From Anopheles merus (taxonomy: Eukaryota > Arthropoda > Insecta > Diptera > Culicidae), in assembly GCF_017562075.2 (NCBI RefSeq), contig NC_054083.1, positions 2,162,501-2,226,500 of the forward strand: a stretch of DNA of 64,000 nucleotides, written 5' to 3'. Each line of letters starts with the position of its first letter. The first letter of the stretch is position 1. This document shows, piece by piece, positions 10,763-21,765 of the stretch. The notes beneath the pieces are model-generated. The model ran no database searches. It was not told where the DNA came from and worked only from the letters and a program-made list of their open reading frames with translations. Both the position numbers and the translations under genes were made by a program.

Positions 10763-12780
10763 CAGACACCCGATCTCCGTCAGGTCTCGCTTCACCTGGT
10801 CCAGCCATCGAGTTCGCTGTGCTCCCCTGAGCCTTATGCCGAACTGGGGATCGCTGTCGAACACCTTCTTGGTGGGGCATGAGTCCGGCATCCTCATGAC
10901 GTGCCCCAGCCATCGTATCCTGCCAGCCTTCGCCACCGTCAGGATGCTTGGTTCGCCGTACAGCTCAGCAAACTCGTGGTTCATCCTTCTCCTCCACGTT
11001 CCATGCTCGAACACACCGCCAAAGATGGTCCGGAGGATGCGTCGCTCAAATAGAGCCAGAGCGTTTGCATCCTGCGCTCGGATGGTCCAGGATTCGTGTC
11101 CGTAGAGGACCACCGGGCGAATCAATGTGCGATATATCTCACATTTCGTGCGAGCTCGAAGTCTTCTGGATCTCAGCAGTCGGTGAAGCCCTTAGTATGC
11201 ACTATTCCTCTGCACAATGCGTCTCCGGATTTTGCTGCTGATGTCGTTGTCCGAAGTAATGACCGTCCCGAGACAACAAAACTCCTTTACCACCTCGAGA
11301 CTGTCGCCGTCAACTAATACACTGCTTCCCAGATGGTCTGAGGCACTGGCAAGTAAGTATTTCGTCTTCGTGGCATTGATTCTCAATCCAATTCTTGCTG
11401 CTTCACGTTTGAGTCGTGTGTACGTCTCACACACCTTTGTGGTTGTCCTGCCGATGATGTCGATGTCATCCGCGAAGCCAAGAAATTGGAGAGACCGGTA
11501 GAGGATCGTGCCACGGATGTCGTTGTCCAGCCCCGCGCCTCGAATGACACCTTCCAAGGGCAATGTTTAAGAGCAGACTGGAGAGTCCGTCAATTTGCCT
11601 TCGATCCCTGTGAGATTCGAACGATTACAACGTCATGTTCGATACTCTCACCTTGCACTGCACCCCGTGCATGGTGGCTTCTAATAGCCCGATAAACTTG
11701 CAAGGAAAGTGGTACCGCTGCATAATGTTCCCTAGCTCCTTCCGGTCTATGGTGTCATAGGCCGCCTTGAAGTCGATGAACAGGTGATGTCGCTGACGAC
11801 AATTTAGGCTCAAAAACGAAGCGTTGTTAGGTCAATAAATGCTAACTATCTACGTTATGAAACGCGCCATCGATGCGTGCTGGTTTAGCGATTAAATGGA
11901 AAAATAGGCTAAGAATAATAGACTAAGTAGAATATGCTGATCGACGACGGTCAGCAATTTTAGAGTATAAAATCAATTGAATAAATTAATGAAGCAATTA
12001 TTTGCCAAGAGCCAGTTGGTGTGTTTATTATTGTGCTTAAGTCGGCGTGTACTGTGCCTGTCTTAAGCTGCTGCTCCGAAAGACACTTTCGTGTGCGCGA
12101 CAGGTGGTGCGTTGGGATCTGGCGCTCTCGGCACTTCTGGAGGATCTGCCGTAGAGTGAGAATTTGGTCGGTGGTGGATTTGCCTCCAACAAACCCAGCT
12201 TGGTAGCTGCCTACAAAATTTGTAGCAAGGGGCGCAAATCTGTAGAACAGAATCTGGGACAGGATCTTGTAGGCGGCATTAAGGACCGTGATGGCTCGAA
12301 AGTTCGAACAATTCAGCCTGTTGCCATTTTGTAGACTGGGTGAATAACTCCCAGCTTCCATTCCTCCGGTAGTTCCTTCTGTTCCCAGACTTTCACGATC
12401 AGCCGATGCATTTCAACGGTAAGCCTCTCCGGACCCATCTTGAAGAGCTCGGCCGCCAGACCATCGCTGCCGGCAGACTTATTGCTCGTAAGCTGCTTGA
12501 TGGCGCTAGCAATCTCATCCAGAGATGGCGGGGGCACCTCGTCATCTGCACCGATGCTGTCACTGTTGTTACTGCTGTGCTGCTGCTGTGGTGGTTGCCT
12601 TGTTCTGCCACTTGCGCCAGCCTCTCCTGCCTTTGCTTCATTCAGATGTTCTTCGTAGTAGCACTTCCACCTTTCGATCACAGGAGATTTCCTTTCCTCA
12701 TCCCGGCACATTGCGGTTTTAGGAGCAAATTCGCTCCGTGCCTCCATCATCATCCACTTGTGACTGGTGACTGGTGACAA
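10763..12780 (-). pseudogene. RTE-like LINE ORF2: reverse transcriptase, 5' truncated
   Basis: Read on the minus strand, this is the reverse-transcriptase half of an APE-type LINE. Motifs in order are SAGSDGLAAELFK, GVIHPVYK, NFRAITVL, GFVGGKSTTDQ, HHLFIDFKAAYDTIDR (motif A), FLGFADDIDII (motif C) and a C-terminal region with YGHESWT, FERRILRTIFG and GRIRWLGHVMRM. That tail is characteristic of RTE-like and related elements. The endonuclease half is missing (5' truncation near 12780). There are frameshifts near 12320-12360 and near 11570-11620, and motif A is split from the upstream text by a solo LTR at 11788-12102. Removing that LTR and one target copy restores the frame exactly. Confidence 0.8.
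11788..12102 (+). mobile_element. Solo LTR, probably BEL/Pao type
   Basis: A 315-bp insertion with TG...CA ends: it starts TGTCGCTGACGACA and finishes GTGTGCGCGACA. The flanks are GGTGA (11783-11787) and GGTGG (12103-12107), a 5-bp target duplication with one later change. Without it the host LINE reads through motif A in frame. An AATAAA motif lies inside, near 11979. The TGTCG(C)TGACGACA start and 5-bp duplication resemble BEL LTRs. It is unrelated in sequence to the 301-bp BEL LTRs at 41-57 kb. Confidence 0.85.
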
Positions 12781-13158
12781 GTGTAGTTGTGTTACTGTTT
12801 AGCTCTTTGTGTTTTCCTGTAAAACGTGTGAAATAAAGAGCTGAGTGCTTAAAAAAATTTCACAGGTGCAAGTGCTTTCGGTGTCACTGTTGATATTGTG
12901 TACGTTGTTTATTGTGCAAAACTACGGGTGGATTGTGCGGTCAACTGCGTTGTACGTTGAGACAACGATCGATCCTTCCCGTAGTAGATATATGTTTGTG
13001 TTTGTACCGTAGCGTGTGTAACTTACGTTTACGTGTAAACTACGGTACGTTTGTGTTGTGTGTGTGACACCGGAGAGTGTGTGTTTTTTTTTTGCTTGAA
13101 GAAGCCTGCGTAGATATCAATGTAAGTATAAATAGTTGATAATAGTTTCGCCCGTGAT
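12781..13158 (+). other. Probable 5' UTR of LINE 3
   Basis: No coding frame. GT-rich text with repeated 'gttgtgt' and 'tacggtac' words leads up to the ORF1 start. Its left limit coincides with the truncated end of the RTE-like LINE. Confidence 0.4.
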
Positions 13159-13575
13159 TTGTTTTACGGCATGGAGTGTTTAAAATGCTCTACCGTGATC
13201 GTAAACGGCGATGACCCGATCGTTTGTGCCGGGAGTTATGGGTTTAGTTTTCACCGTCGGTGTATTACACCCACACTCAATAAGCCCGCGGTTAAACTTT
13301 TAAGTGAGAACCGCAATGTTGTATATATTTGTGACATCTGTTTGGATCAACAAGCGGGCTTGGTTGATATGGAGATTGATGCAGCTAAATCGAATGATTT
13401 GCTTGCACAAACATTGAGGGATTTAGTGGTCAATGTGAGCGTGTGGATATCTAACGCTTTAGAAAGAGGAATCGAGACTCTCAAAACTGAGCTTTGCGCG
13501 CAAGTGGAGCGTAAGTTGGAGACAACATTGCGTGAAACGTTAAGTGCTATAGAAGTAGTGATGGGAAAAATGTAG
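13159..13575 (+). pseudogene. LINE 3 ORF1, N-terminal PHD-like zinc region
   Basis: A 138-codon frame begins with CLKCS, then GDDPIVCAG, FHRRCI and YICDICL. The Cys/His spacing is that of a PHD-type zinc finger, known at the N-terminus of several insect LINE ORF1 proteins. A helical, probably coiled-coil segment follows (about residues 70-138). The frame stops at 13573 and the minisatellite begins at once, so the link to the C-terminal zinc-knuckle part (14334-15297) is broken. Treating both as one ORF1 is an inference from order and strand. I prefer the ATG giving MECLKC (13171), because the upstream start adds only four codons. Confidence 0.6.
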
Positions 13576-13579
13576 TTTT

Positions 13580-13860
13580 TGTCGGAATCGATTCCGGCTA
13601 CCTCCGCAGTTTTCTGGAATCGATTCCTGTTAGTAGGTCCGGAATCAGTTTCCGGAATCGATTCCGGAATCGGCTCCGGAATCGGAATCGGTTCCAGAAT
13701 TGATTCCGGAATCGGCTCCGGAATCGGAATCGGCTCCGGAATCGGAATCGGCTCCGGAATCGGAATCGCTTCCGGAATCGGAATCGCTTCCGGAATCGGC
13801 TCCAGAATTGATTCCGGAATCGGTTCCGGAATCGGATTTGGATTTGGTTTTGGAAGTCGG
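13580..13860. repeat. Minisatellite block 1 (TCCGGAATCGG type)
   Basis: Tandem units of 12-18 bp built from GGAATCGG and GGCTCC or GATTCC, for example GGAATCGGCTCC. TCCGGA is a palindrome, so units can pair with each other. All frames are open and give Gly-Ile-Gly-Ser, Glu-Ser-Ala-Pro or Pro-Ile-Pro-Glu repeats, a by-product of the repeat. Confidence 0.92.
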
Positions 13861-14029
13861 CTCTCGAGTCGAAAATGGCTCATAAATTAGAATCGGCTAC
13901 CAAACGGAGTCAGTTTCGGCATCGCCATAAAAATAGGCGTTTGGGTCCAATCATACTACGTATTGATAACCGCAAAAATCCAAATTTACTTGTAAAAGAT
14001 CCATTTTCATGGAGATTCCCGAACTGATT

Positions 14030-14300
14030 TCGCTCCGGAGTCCGCTCGGCTCCGAAGCCAACTCCGGAATCACCTCCGGAATCGGCTCCCAAATCAGCTC
14101 CGGAATCGGCTCCGGAATTGGCTTTGGAATCGGCTTTGGAATCGGCTCTGGAATCGGCTCCGGAATCGGCTCCGGAATCGGCTCCGGAATCGGCTCCGGA
14201 ATCGGCTCCGGAATCGGCTCCGGAATCGGAATCGATTCCAGCATCGGAATCGGCTCCGGAATTGATTCCGAACACGGAATCGGAATCGGGTAGGTCCGAT
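14030..14300. repeat. Minisatellite block 2 (TCCGGAATCGG type)
   Basis: Same orientation and motif as block 1, dominated by 12-bp GGAATCGGCTCC units. About 170 bp of non-repetitive DNA separates the two blocks. The Glu-Ser-Ala-Pro frame is open into the following ORF1 segment. Confidence 0.92.
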
Positions 14301-14333
14301 TCCGAGCTCCCACCACTATATAGAGCCTCAAAA

Positions 14334-15297
14334 ATGTCTAAGGTGGACTTGCGTGCAACTTCTGACACTATGAAAACCAGCGAAACAGTGCAAGAAGTAA
14401 ATTTAGAATCATGGGCGACGGTCACTAAAAAAAGGAAGAGGACAAATAGCGGGGACAGTAATGTTCAAACTATTATTAATAGATTTGACGAGGGAAACAA
14501 TAAAGTTACTCCCAAAATGAGGAAAAATGACGATATGAAGGAGTCCATGGGAAAAAATAAAAGCAAAAATAAGAATAAAACACTGGTTATTGTTCCTAAG
14601 GTGGTTCAGTCTTGCGATACGACAAGAGCTGATCTACGAGCGAAATTGGATCCGAGGCGACAGCAAATATCGGAATTCCGTAATGGCAGGAATGGTGAAG
14701 TTTATGTTCAATGTTCTGCTCAGGCGAATTTAGATAATGTTAGAAATGAAGTAGAAGGCATTTTAGGAGACGGGTATTTGACTTCCTTACCAATGGCACG
14801 AGTAAAAATTATTGGAATGAGTGAAAAATATTCTGAGTCCGACTTAGTAGATCTTTTGAAATCTCAAAATGAGTTAATTCCCTGGAAACAGGTGAAAGTA
14901 ATTGGAATGTTTGAGAGTAAGATCTACAAGTACCAGCAACACAACGCGGTATTGGAAATCGACAATGAGACTGATAAATGTTTGGAAAAAAATCGATAAA
15001 ATCAATATTGGATATATCAAATTGGGTAAAATTTCTATGAGCATACATGTTATGCGTTGTTTTAAATGTGGTCAGTTTAACCATAAGAGCACTGAATGCC
15101 AAAATAAGGAAGCTTGCTCAAAGTGCAGTGGCGAGCACCGAACGTCGGATTGCACCTCGTCCATCCTAAAATGTGTGAATTTTGTTTTGGCTAACACATC
15201 TAGGAACCAGAAACTAGAGGTACAACATTCGGCCAATAGCTATGATTGCCCGCTGTTTAAAAAACTGGTAGAGAGACGAATGCAACTTTCTCAATAG
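14334..15297 (+). pseudogene. LINE 3 ORF1, C-terminal zinc-knuckle part
   Basis: Gag-like ORF1 protein of a non-LTR retrotransposon. A Lys-rich region (about 14410-14580) is followed by an RRM-like stretch with YVQCSAQANLDNVR and PMARVKIIGMSE. Zinc knuckles CFKCGQFNHKSTEC and CSKCSGEHRTSDC and a partial third (KCVNF) follow, at about 15058-15190. Such knuckles bind the element RNA. The frame is broken near 14980 at an A-run, and the knuckles continue in the next frame to the TAG at 15295. ATG 14334 is the first start after the minisatellite, but the frame is open further up through the repeat. Confidence 0.7.
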
Positions 15298-15306
15298 CAG
15301 GGAGGG

Positions 15307-16152
15307 GTGGAATTAGGGCGGTTCCGAGAGATTTTATATTTCAATGTTGCCGATCTTTCATCTAGCTATGCTATGTTTCGTGAGACAGTAGAAAAAGTTC
15401 TACCTTTGTTGGTCTTGATCTCGGAAACTCACGTGACCGAGGAGGAAGCATTTGAGCAATATTATGTAAAAAGTTATATGGTAGTGTCGTGTTTATCACA
15501 TTCACGTCACACAGGAGGTGTTGCAGCTTATGCCAGAAGTGATATTGTCCTAAAAGTGGTCTTAAACGAGTCATTAGAAGGCAATTGGTTTCTCGGTTTA
15601 GCGGTTTCTCGGGGTATGACGAAAGGAAATTATAGCATATTGTATCACTCACCTAGTGCAAGTGATTCAAGGTTCGTAGACATTTTGGAAGAGTGGTTAG
15701 AAAGGTTTCTGGATTTTAGCAAAATGAACATTGTCGTCGGTAATTTCAATATTGACTGGGTGAATGTTGAAAAATCTGCGAAGCTGAAAAGCTTAATGGA
15801 TTCAGTAAATATGATCCAAAAAGTCAACGAATTCACACGAATTGCTAGGCAGAGCAGGACATTGATTGATCAGGTTTACAGTAGTATTGACTCAATCAAA
15901 GTCACTACTGATCCGCTATTGAAAATATCGGATCATGAAACACTTGTTTTGACCATAAACGATGGGCGTTGTAAAACGGTTCAACGTAAAGTTAAATGCT
16001 GGAATAGGTACTCGAAACTTGCTCTTTGCAACAATGTGTCACAAGGCTTACAGTATGTCGCGTCCAACCTGGATGAAGCAGTTATGGAACACGTTGAAAA
16101 ATGCAATGAACACCTTGGTGGAAGAAAAGACAATTGTTTCAAGAGAAACTAG
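15307..16152 (+). pseudogene. LINE 3 ORF2: AP endonuclease
   Basis: APE-type endonuclease that would nick target DNA. Visible motifs are LLVLISETHV (catalytic Glu), GGVAAYAR, YHSPSAS, IVVGNFNID (normally GDFN; the Asp is Asn here), LIDQVYS and ISDHETLVL (catalytic Asp-His). The first 'N' motif, near the 5' end, reads YFNVADLSSSY instead of the usual N-A-G/R text. It starts 10 bp after the ORF1 stop. The GNFN change would be expected to cripple cleavage. A frameshift near 16135 leads to the linker and reverse transcriptase downstream. Confidence 0.78.
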
Positions 16153-18074
16153 TAGGTGGTATACTGTGGATCTTGCACGTATTAAACGGAAAAGAGACAA
16201 AGCGTACAAACAATTTATTAGAACTAACACAGATTATGATTGGCCTGAGTATACTACACTCAGAAATTTATATAGTAGAAATCTTAAAAACTCACGCAAA
16301 AATTACTATAGCAGTGAGATAAATAAGCACAAGGGAGATAGCAAATAATTGTGGAAAGTGCTAAAAAGCATGTTAAGGCCAGATGAAGCACATGTTTCTA
16401 TTGTTAAATTTCCCGGTTTGATCGAATCAGAAGACTCCATCATCTGTAACAAGTTTAACTCGTTTTTTGTCAGCAGTGTTTTGGATATAAATCAAAACAT
16501 TGATGATGTTAATGAGCCTTATTATTTTTCCCATAGAGAAACTCCATGAAACCATTTCAGATTCCAAAAAATTAATCTTAGTCAGCTAAAGATTATTTGT
16601 TTCAACCTGAGAAAAACCACAGGTATAGGGAACGTGAGTTCAACAACCATACAGGATTGCTTTCATGTGATAGGAGATGACCTTTTGATGGTGATAAATG
16701 AATCGCTAGAGGGTGGAATTTTCCCAAAAACATGGAAGGAATCATTGATAATACCTATTCCTAAGGTGAACGGAGCTGCCAATGCGGATGATTTTCGTCC
16801 TATCAACATGTTGCATGTGCTCGAAAAGGTGCTGGAGACAGTAATTAAGGAGCAATTCGTTCAGTTTCTGAATGGAAGCGAGCTGTTGATCCGAGAGCAA
16901 TCAGGATATCGGCAAGGACACTCTAGTGAGACTGCTCTGAATCTTGTACTGGCGAGGTGGAGGGTGTTGATGGATCGGAGGGAATCGATAGTTGCTGTTT
17001 TCTTGGATCTAAAACGGGCATTTGAAACAATATCTAGGCCATTGTTGCTTTCTACCTTAAGGCATTTTGGTATTGTGAGGAGGGAGCTCAGTTGGTTCGA
17101 AAGTTATTTAAAAGACAGAACTCAGAGAACTTTATTTGGTAACTCTGTATCAGAGCCTATAGAAAACACCCTTGGTGTTCCACAAGGTAGTGTTCTTGGA
17201 CCAATTTTGTTTATCATGTATATCAATGAAACAGGTTTTGAAGGCGTGTGAGATCTATCTTTTTGCCGACGATACTGTTCTGTTCAGCTCGCACAAAGAT
17301 ATCAAGCAAGCAGAGTCTCTGATTAATATCGAATTAAACGCTCTGGATGGATGGCTGAAGCACAAAAAGCTGGCATTAAACATTAACAAGACTTGTTACA
17401 TGGTGATGTAACGGGTGTATTGGACGAACCTCCATCTAAATTCGGAACGAATCGAAAGAGTTAGACAGGCTAAATACTTAGGGGTAATCCTAGATGACAG
17501 GTTAAAGTTCCACGCTCACATTGACTGGGTCATCGCTAAAGTGGCTAAGAAGTGTGGAGTAATAAGTAGATTGGCGAAGGATATCGACTTCTTTGGGAAA
17601 GTTCACCTCTACAAATCTTTGGTATCGCCGCACTTTGACTTTTGCTCGTCCATTCTATTTCTTGGCAACAAGGGGCAAATTAAAAGGCTTCAAAGGTTGC
17701 AAAATCACATCATGAAGTTAGTACTAGGGTGTGGTCGACGTACGCCGACCACTGTTATGCTAGATATCCTTCAATGGATGTCGGTAGAGCAGAGGATTGT
17801 ATACCAGACCATGATCTTTATTTTTAAAATGTTAAAAGGCCTGTTGCCTGGGTGTCTGGGGGAGAGCATAATTCGGGGGTACGTCGTCCACCGGCACTGC
17901 ACACGCAGGGCTAATCAGCCTAGGGTACCCAACTTGCAGTCACAAAGTGCCAGAAACTCTTTGTTCTTCAAAGGGATTCAACGGAACAACAGATTACCCG
18001 GAGAAATTAAGAATGCGAGAAACTTATTTGTTTTCAAACGTAAGTGCGTCATTTATGTTAAGCAAACTGTGTAA
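16134..18074 (+). pseudogene. LINE 3 ORF2: reverse transcriptase and C-terminus
   Basis: Continuation of ORF2. A basic linker (RIKRKRDKAYKQF) is followed by FNSFFVSSV, then RT motifs SLIIPIPK, DDFRPINML, QSGYRQGHSSETAL, VAVFLDLKRAFETIS (motif A), GVPQGSVLGPILFIMYIN (motif B) and YLFADDTVLFSS (motif C), and a C-terminal region with AKYLGVILDDRLKFHAHID. Breaks are an in-frame stop at 16346-16348, a stop and shift near 16550-16630, a shift near 17245 and a stop at 17409. The C-terminal 219 codons are intact. The bases from 17437 onward are duplicated, inverted, at 36497-37295. The type is CR1/Jockey-like, with clade unresolved. Confidence 0.8.
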
Positions 18075-18235
18075 CGTGAAATATGTGTAGATGTCCTATG
18101 TCACTATGTAATGTGTAACTACAGTTGTCATCACGATCTTGATGATGATGATAAGATTTTTTCTTTATATATGAAAATTTTAATTAGAAAAAAATATATA
18201 AGAAAGAGACAACATAGGTTTGAGACACGCGCGCG
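18075..18235 (+). repeat. LINE 3 3' UTR and tail
   Basis: Sequence after the ORF2 stop includes GATGATGATGATAAG and ends AT-rich near 18205. It lies inside the left arm of the giant palindrome, and its mirror is at 36497-36657. Confidence 0.5.
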
Positions 18236-18685
18236 TTGAAGTGGACATTCGGGATCTATTTGGGAGAATTTACGGTTTGCACACGGTCTGGGAAGTCACA
18301 ACAGGATTCACTCATTGATGATTGTATTCCAGATACATTAGGTTCACCTGCTTCGGAAGGTAGTACCCTAGAGCCAACCATTGGCACTAGTGGAACTGGC
18401 CATATGCATGTTGCAGTTGTGTTCCGATAAGTAGTGCTCCGGATCCACTAGTTGGTTCTTGGCGAGCTACGTAAGGGATACATTAAATTCTCCTGCTTCG
18501 GAAGATAGTGCCCTGGAGCCAGCCATTGATGCCAGAGATCCTGGAGTCAGCGGTTGCCACTAGTGGAACTGACCATATGCATGTCGCAGTTGTGTCCTGA
18601 TAAGTGGTGCGCCGGATCCATTTATTGGTTCTTGGCGGACTACGTAAAGGATGCTAGAGAATACCATTGTATTCGATGGATTATG
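18236..18685. repeat. Two-unit diverged tandem repeat (left arm)
   Basis: Words such as CTGCTTCGGAAG, CCATATGCATGT and GGTTCTTGGCG recur after about 143-172 bp (18334/18477, 18400/18572). No coding function is seen. The mirror copy is at 36047-36496. Confidence 0.65.
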
Positions 18686-18899
18686 ACCCGTTTTTTTTCT
18701 TGATGAAACTATGTTGGTCATCTTGGGTGTGTGTATGACTCGGACGGTTCCTCTGAGAGTTTTCCGAAGCCACCACTTGCTCGTTTTTTTATTTCATAAC
18801 AACTATTATAGTAAAATTATCTTATAGATACTTCCGTCCTTCTCAAACCTGTGTTGGGGTAAAAGGTGGAGGACTTATCATCATCATCATCATCATCAT
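18686..18899 (+). repeat. Dispersed repeat E, copy 2
   Basis: Matches 10045-10250 through ACTATGTTGGTC, TGACTCGGACGG and AACCTGTGTTGGGG, and ends in (TCA)n. The mirror copy is at 35833-36046. Confidence 0.8.
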
Positions 18900-19177
18900 C
18901 TCCTGTAGAACAAGCGGGTGTCCCCCGACTGAGAAAGCTGCTCCAGCAGCTGTTTGTCTGAGTCTTCAAAACGGCGCTGCTTGGCCTATAAGAGCAGGGT
19001 CTGCTGTTTCCTCAGTCGTCTGTAGATCTCCACGTTCTGACGGGTTTCATGCCGTAGCATGCGGGCGCACGCTGCATTCTTCTCGGATAGTGCTCGTCTG
19101 CATTATTTGTCGAACGATTCTTTTTTCTCTCTTCGTGGTAAGCGGTCGATCTTGTGTTTGACTGCAGTGCTGATGGC
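18900..19177 (-). pseudogene. RTE-like LINE linker fragment (left arm)
   Basis: On the minus strand one frame with two stops reads RREKKESFDK, then SEKNAACARMLRHETRQN, LRKQQTLLL and SQSGDTRLFYRR. This resembles the basic linker between endonuclease and reverse transcriptase in RTE-like LINEs. It is the kind of sequence that would precede the truncated 5' end of the LINE at 12780. It is under 300 bp, with no start or catalytic motif. Confidence 0.6.
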
Positions 19178-19400
19178 CAGTGGCGCGTTAAACAGTGGGC
19201 GGACTGGGCGGCCGCCAGGGCCCCGGCGATCTATGAAGCCCCGTTATAGTGGATGTTCGACTTCGTCTCAATTCTGCACCCCCCCCCCGCCTCTTATTTA
19301 AGAATCATTTTCAATGAATTAAGTTTTCCCATCGCTTCCCTCACTGTATTTTTTCTAGGGCCCCGAGCTGTAGAAAACCGGGGCCACATACTACTCAAAG
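19178..19400. mobile_element. MITE-like GGGCCCC repeat, partial (left arm)
   Basis: Begins CAGTGGCGCG and runs through GGCGGACTGGGCGGCCGCC and AGGGCCCC. This matches the reverse complement of the right end of the element at 21377-21765. The far end lacks a CCACTG terminus, so it looks truncated. It contains a poly-C run whose length differs between the arms. Confidence 0.6.
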
Positions 19401-19639
19401 TAGCACACTAAATGTTCTAAGAAATCTGCCAATACTTTTACCAAAGCCGCAAGCGAAGAACGCTGCGACACGCGCGAACAGCTCAAATCAATACCATTTC
19501 ATCATCGTAGGCGAAAAGCATTGGACAGAGCGAGAAACCGTCATTTTTAGCTGGTGTGGATGCCGGTGCACGAGACACCCAAACCATGCAGAGACACTTG
19601 CTGCTAAAATCGAATCCACAGAACGCTGCACTTAACCAC

Positions 19640-20300
19640 CACCGAAAACCCGTTAAACAACAACAAGTATACAAAACACCCAGACAAAAATTTAAAGGCC
19701 CCTACACCAAATATCAATACACCGGCTCGTAGCCGGAGAAATTAGCAGGAAAAATTGACTTACACCGAGCAAGCAATGGTGCTCCAGTGGGTAGAGGTTT
19801 CATTCGAGAAAAGATTCCATCGATATAGATGTGTGCGCTTTTCAATTTAGCTTGGATGAAACGTGCCTGTGCTTGTCTGGGTGCCCCTATGCTTGTTTTG
19901 CAGATGTGTTCCGAAAACAGACACCTGTTTTCACACGAAAAAGGGTATTCAAATCCCAAGCCTGGGATCGTGGAGCGTGCCTGCTTTTAACGCAAAAACT
20001 TAAATCTTCATTCGGAGCCCGTAGTTGGGTGTTTTGTGGTCAACTGACAACCACCAGATAAAACCCGTTACAACAGCCACTAGCACACATCATACACAGA
20101 CAAACATTAAAATGCCCCTACACAAAATTTCAATACACCGGTTCGTAGCCGGAGAAATTGGCAGGAAAAATTGACACCAAGCAGGCGTCGCTTTAAAAAG
20201 CCTAAGAAGGTCGTTTGGTCAACGGTGCTTCAGTGGGTTGAGGTTTCATTCTAGAAACGATTAAATCGATGTCATTGTGTGCGCTCTTGGCTGGAAGACC
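19640..20300. repeat. Diverged tandem duplication with CCGG hairpin (left arm)
   Basis: Two related units about 418 bp apart. Each carries AATACACCGGYTCGTAGCCGG, an imperfect hairpin, then GAGAAATT, a 'ggaaaaattgac' word and GGTTTCATTC. The unit starts are near 19640 and 20060. No reading frame is conserved between them. Confidence 0.65.
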
Positions 20301-21376
20301 CGTCCTGGTTTTTTTCGACTATTCCAATTTTTTAAAATACAACAAGATCAAAAACCGTTACAGCTGCATCTACATACAGCCCTATACAGCCATAATACCA
20401 GTGCACATTGGGCAAACGCCTGTATAAAAATCGAAAAACCAACTTCGCAGGTTAACACCATAAACATTTTCTTAAAATAGATACTTAAACTTAGTTGAAA
20501 CCAATTTTTTTACGTTTTTATTTTAAACTTACTGAGTTATAGGCCATCAAACCACAAACTTTGTGTTTTTTGTCCCAAATTTGAGCTATTTTTCGATTGA
20601 ACAAAAACCATAATATTTTAGTACATGATTGTTAGATTTTGATAATTAATGTGTTGTTGGAAAGGTTTTTTGTCATACTTTGATGTTATGTATGAATATT
20701 TGGCAAAAACTTGTTTTTGAAGTTCATAAATGATTGAAAACCAAACATCTTTGCTGAATTTTTGGATATTTTTATTTCGGAGAGTGATTTTTTATGATTC
20801 GACTCGATTTCACTCGCGAGCCGTATATCATAAGAAAGATCAACATTCTTCCTACGTTTTGTCGTTAAAACTAGCTGCGACCATCTGCGACCCCGAAAAT
20901 TATTAAACTTTATCTTGAAAATAGCGCGAGCGATTTTGACGTGTTGTTGTATGAGCCATACACCACCAGTATCCAACTACCTGTCATAAACGGGTATTTG
21001 AAACAAACAGGCAAAAAATAAAGCTGAAGAGAGGAAAAACAGTTCAAAATAGGTCGCAAGATAGGAATTAGTTTTTTTTTCAAACCCAACCATGAAAAAC
21101 ACAACTTTTCTAGTACCTAATACTTTAAAAATTCATTTTCAGTAAGAAACTTATTCCGCCTTCGTTTGAATTCCTAACAATTGTTGTTAATGCTGTTGAC
21201 TACTACGCATTAGTACAATGTTGTGAGCGATAATTATTATTCTTATTCGCTGTCTTGACGATTTTAGTATACGACTGCCCTGTATAGTAATAGCAATTGT
21301 ATAGAATGACGAAAAAATGCAATAGCACGAGGAATTGATTTTCATCCCAGCGTTTGTATGGCCGTTGCCCACTGTG
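20301..21376. other. Unannotated AT-rich stretch (left arm)
   Basis: Only short frames without recognisable motifs. I see no terminal repeats or RNA gene. It is present again, inverted, at 33354-34429. Confidence 0.5.
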
Positions 21377-21765
21377 CAGTGGCAGATTAAGGGTATCGGG
21401 GCCCTAGGCGGAAAGACGAGTTGAGGCCCCCTGTAAATGGTAAATGTTGTTGGGGCGAGGAGGGGGGAGGGGTTAGCGGCACTAAACTTGGTGTTGGGAT
21501 ATTGAACAGCAAACTTGAAATGCCGTCGGGGGCCCCTTCGATCATCAGTCACAGGTTCTAAAATTTTTGTTGACGGGGGGGGGGGGGGCCAACGTCCATC
21601 CTTCCGGATTCGCCAGCCTCGAGGCCCCAACGGCGATCCTTCCGGGGTCCCTTGTCGCTAATACTCTGTCCATACGGCATACTATAGAATGGCGATCTAC
21701 AGGGCCCCTAAATCGGTGGGGCCCCAGGCGACCGCCTAGTCCGCCTACCATTAGATCCGCCACTG
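21377..21765. mobile_element. MITE-like element with CAGTGGC termini (left arm)
   Basis: A 389-bp element whose ends are imperfect inverted repeats: CAGTGGCAGATTAAGGG at the left and, read inverted, CAGTGGCGGATCTAATGG at the right. Both lead into GGGGCCCC-containing text. A poly-G run of 11-12 bases lies near 21577. CAGTGGCGGAT-type termini occur in some hAT families, but I found no 8-bp target duplication, so the superfamily is open. Confidence 0.6.

Noticed and set aside
13579..13890. Gly-Ile-Gly-Ser and Pro-Ile-Pro-Glu repeat proteins
   Set aside because: Both strands and several frames are open because of the 12-bp unit. Only the frame joined to ORF1 is even possible.
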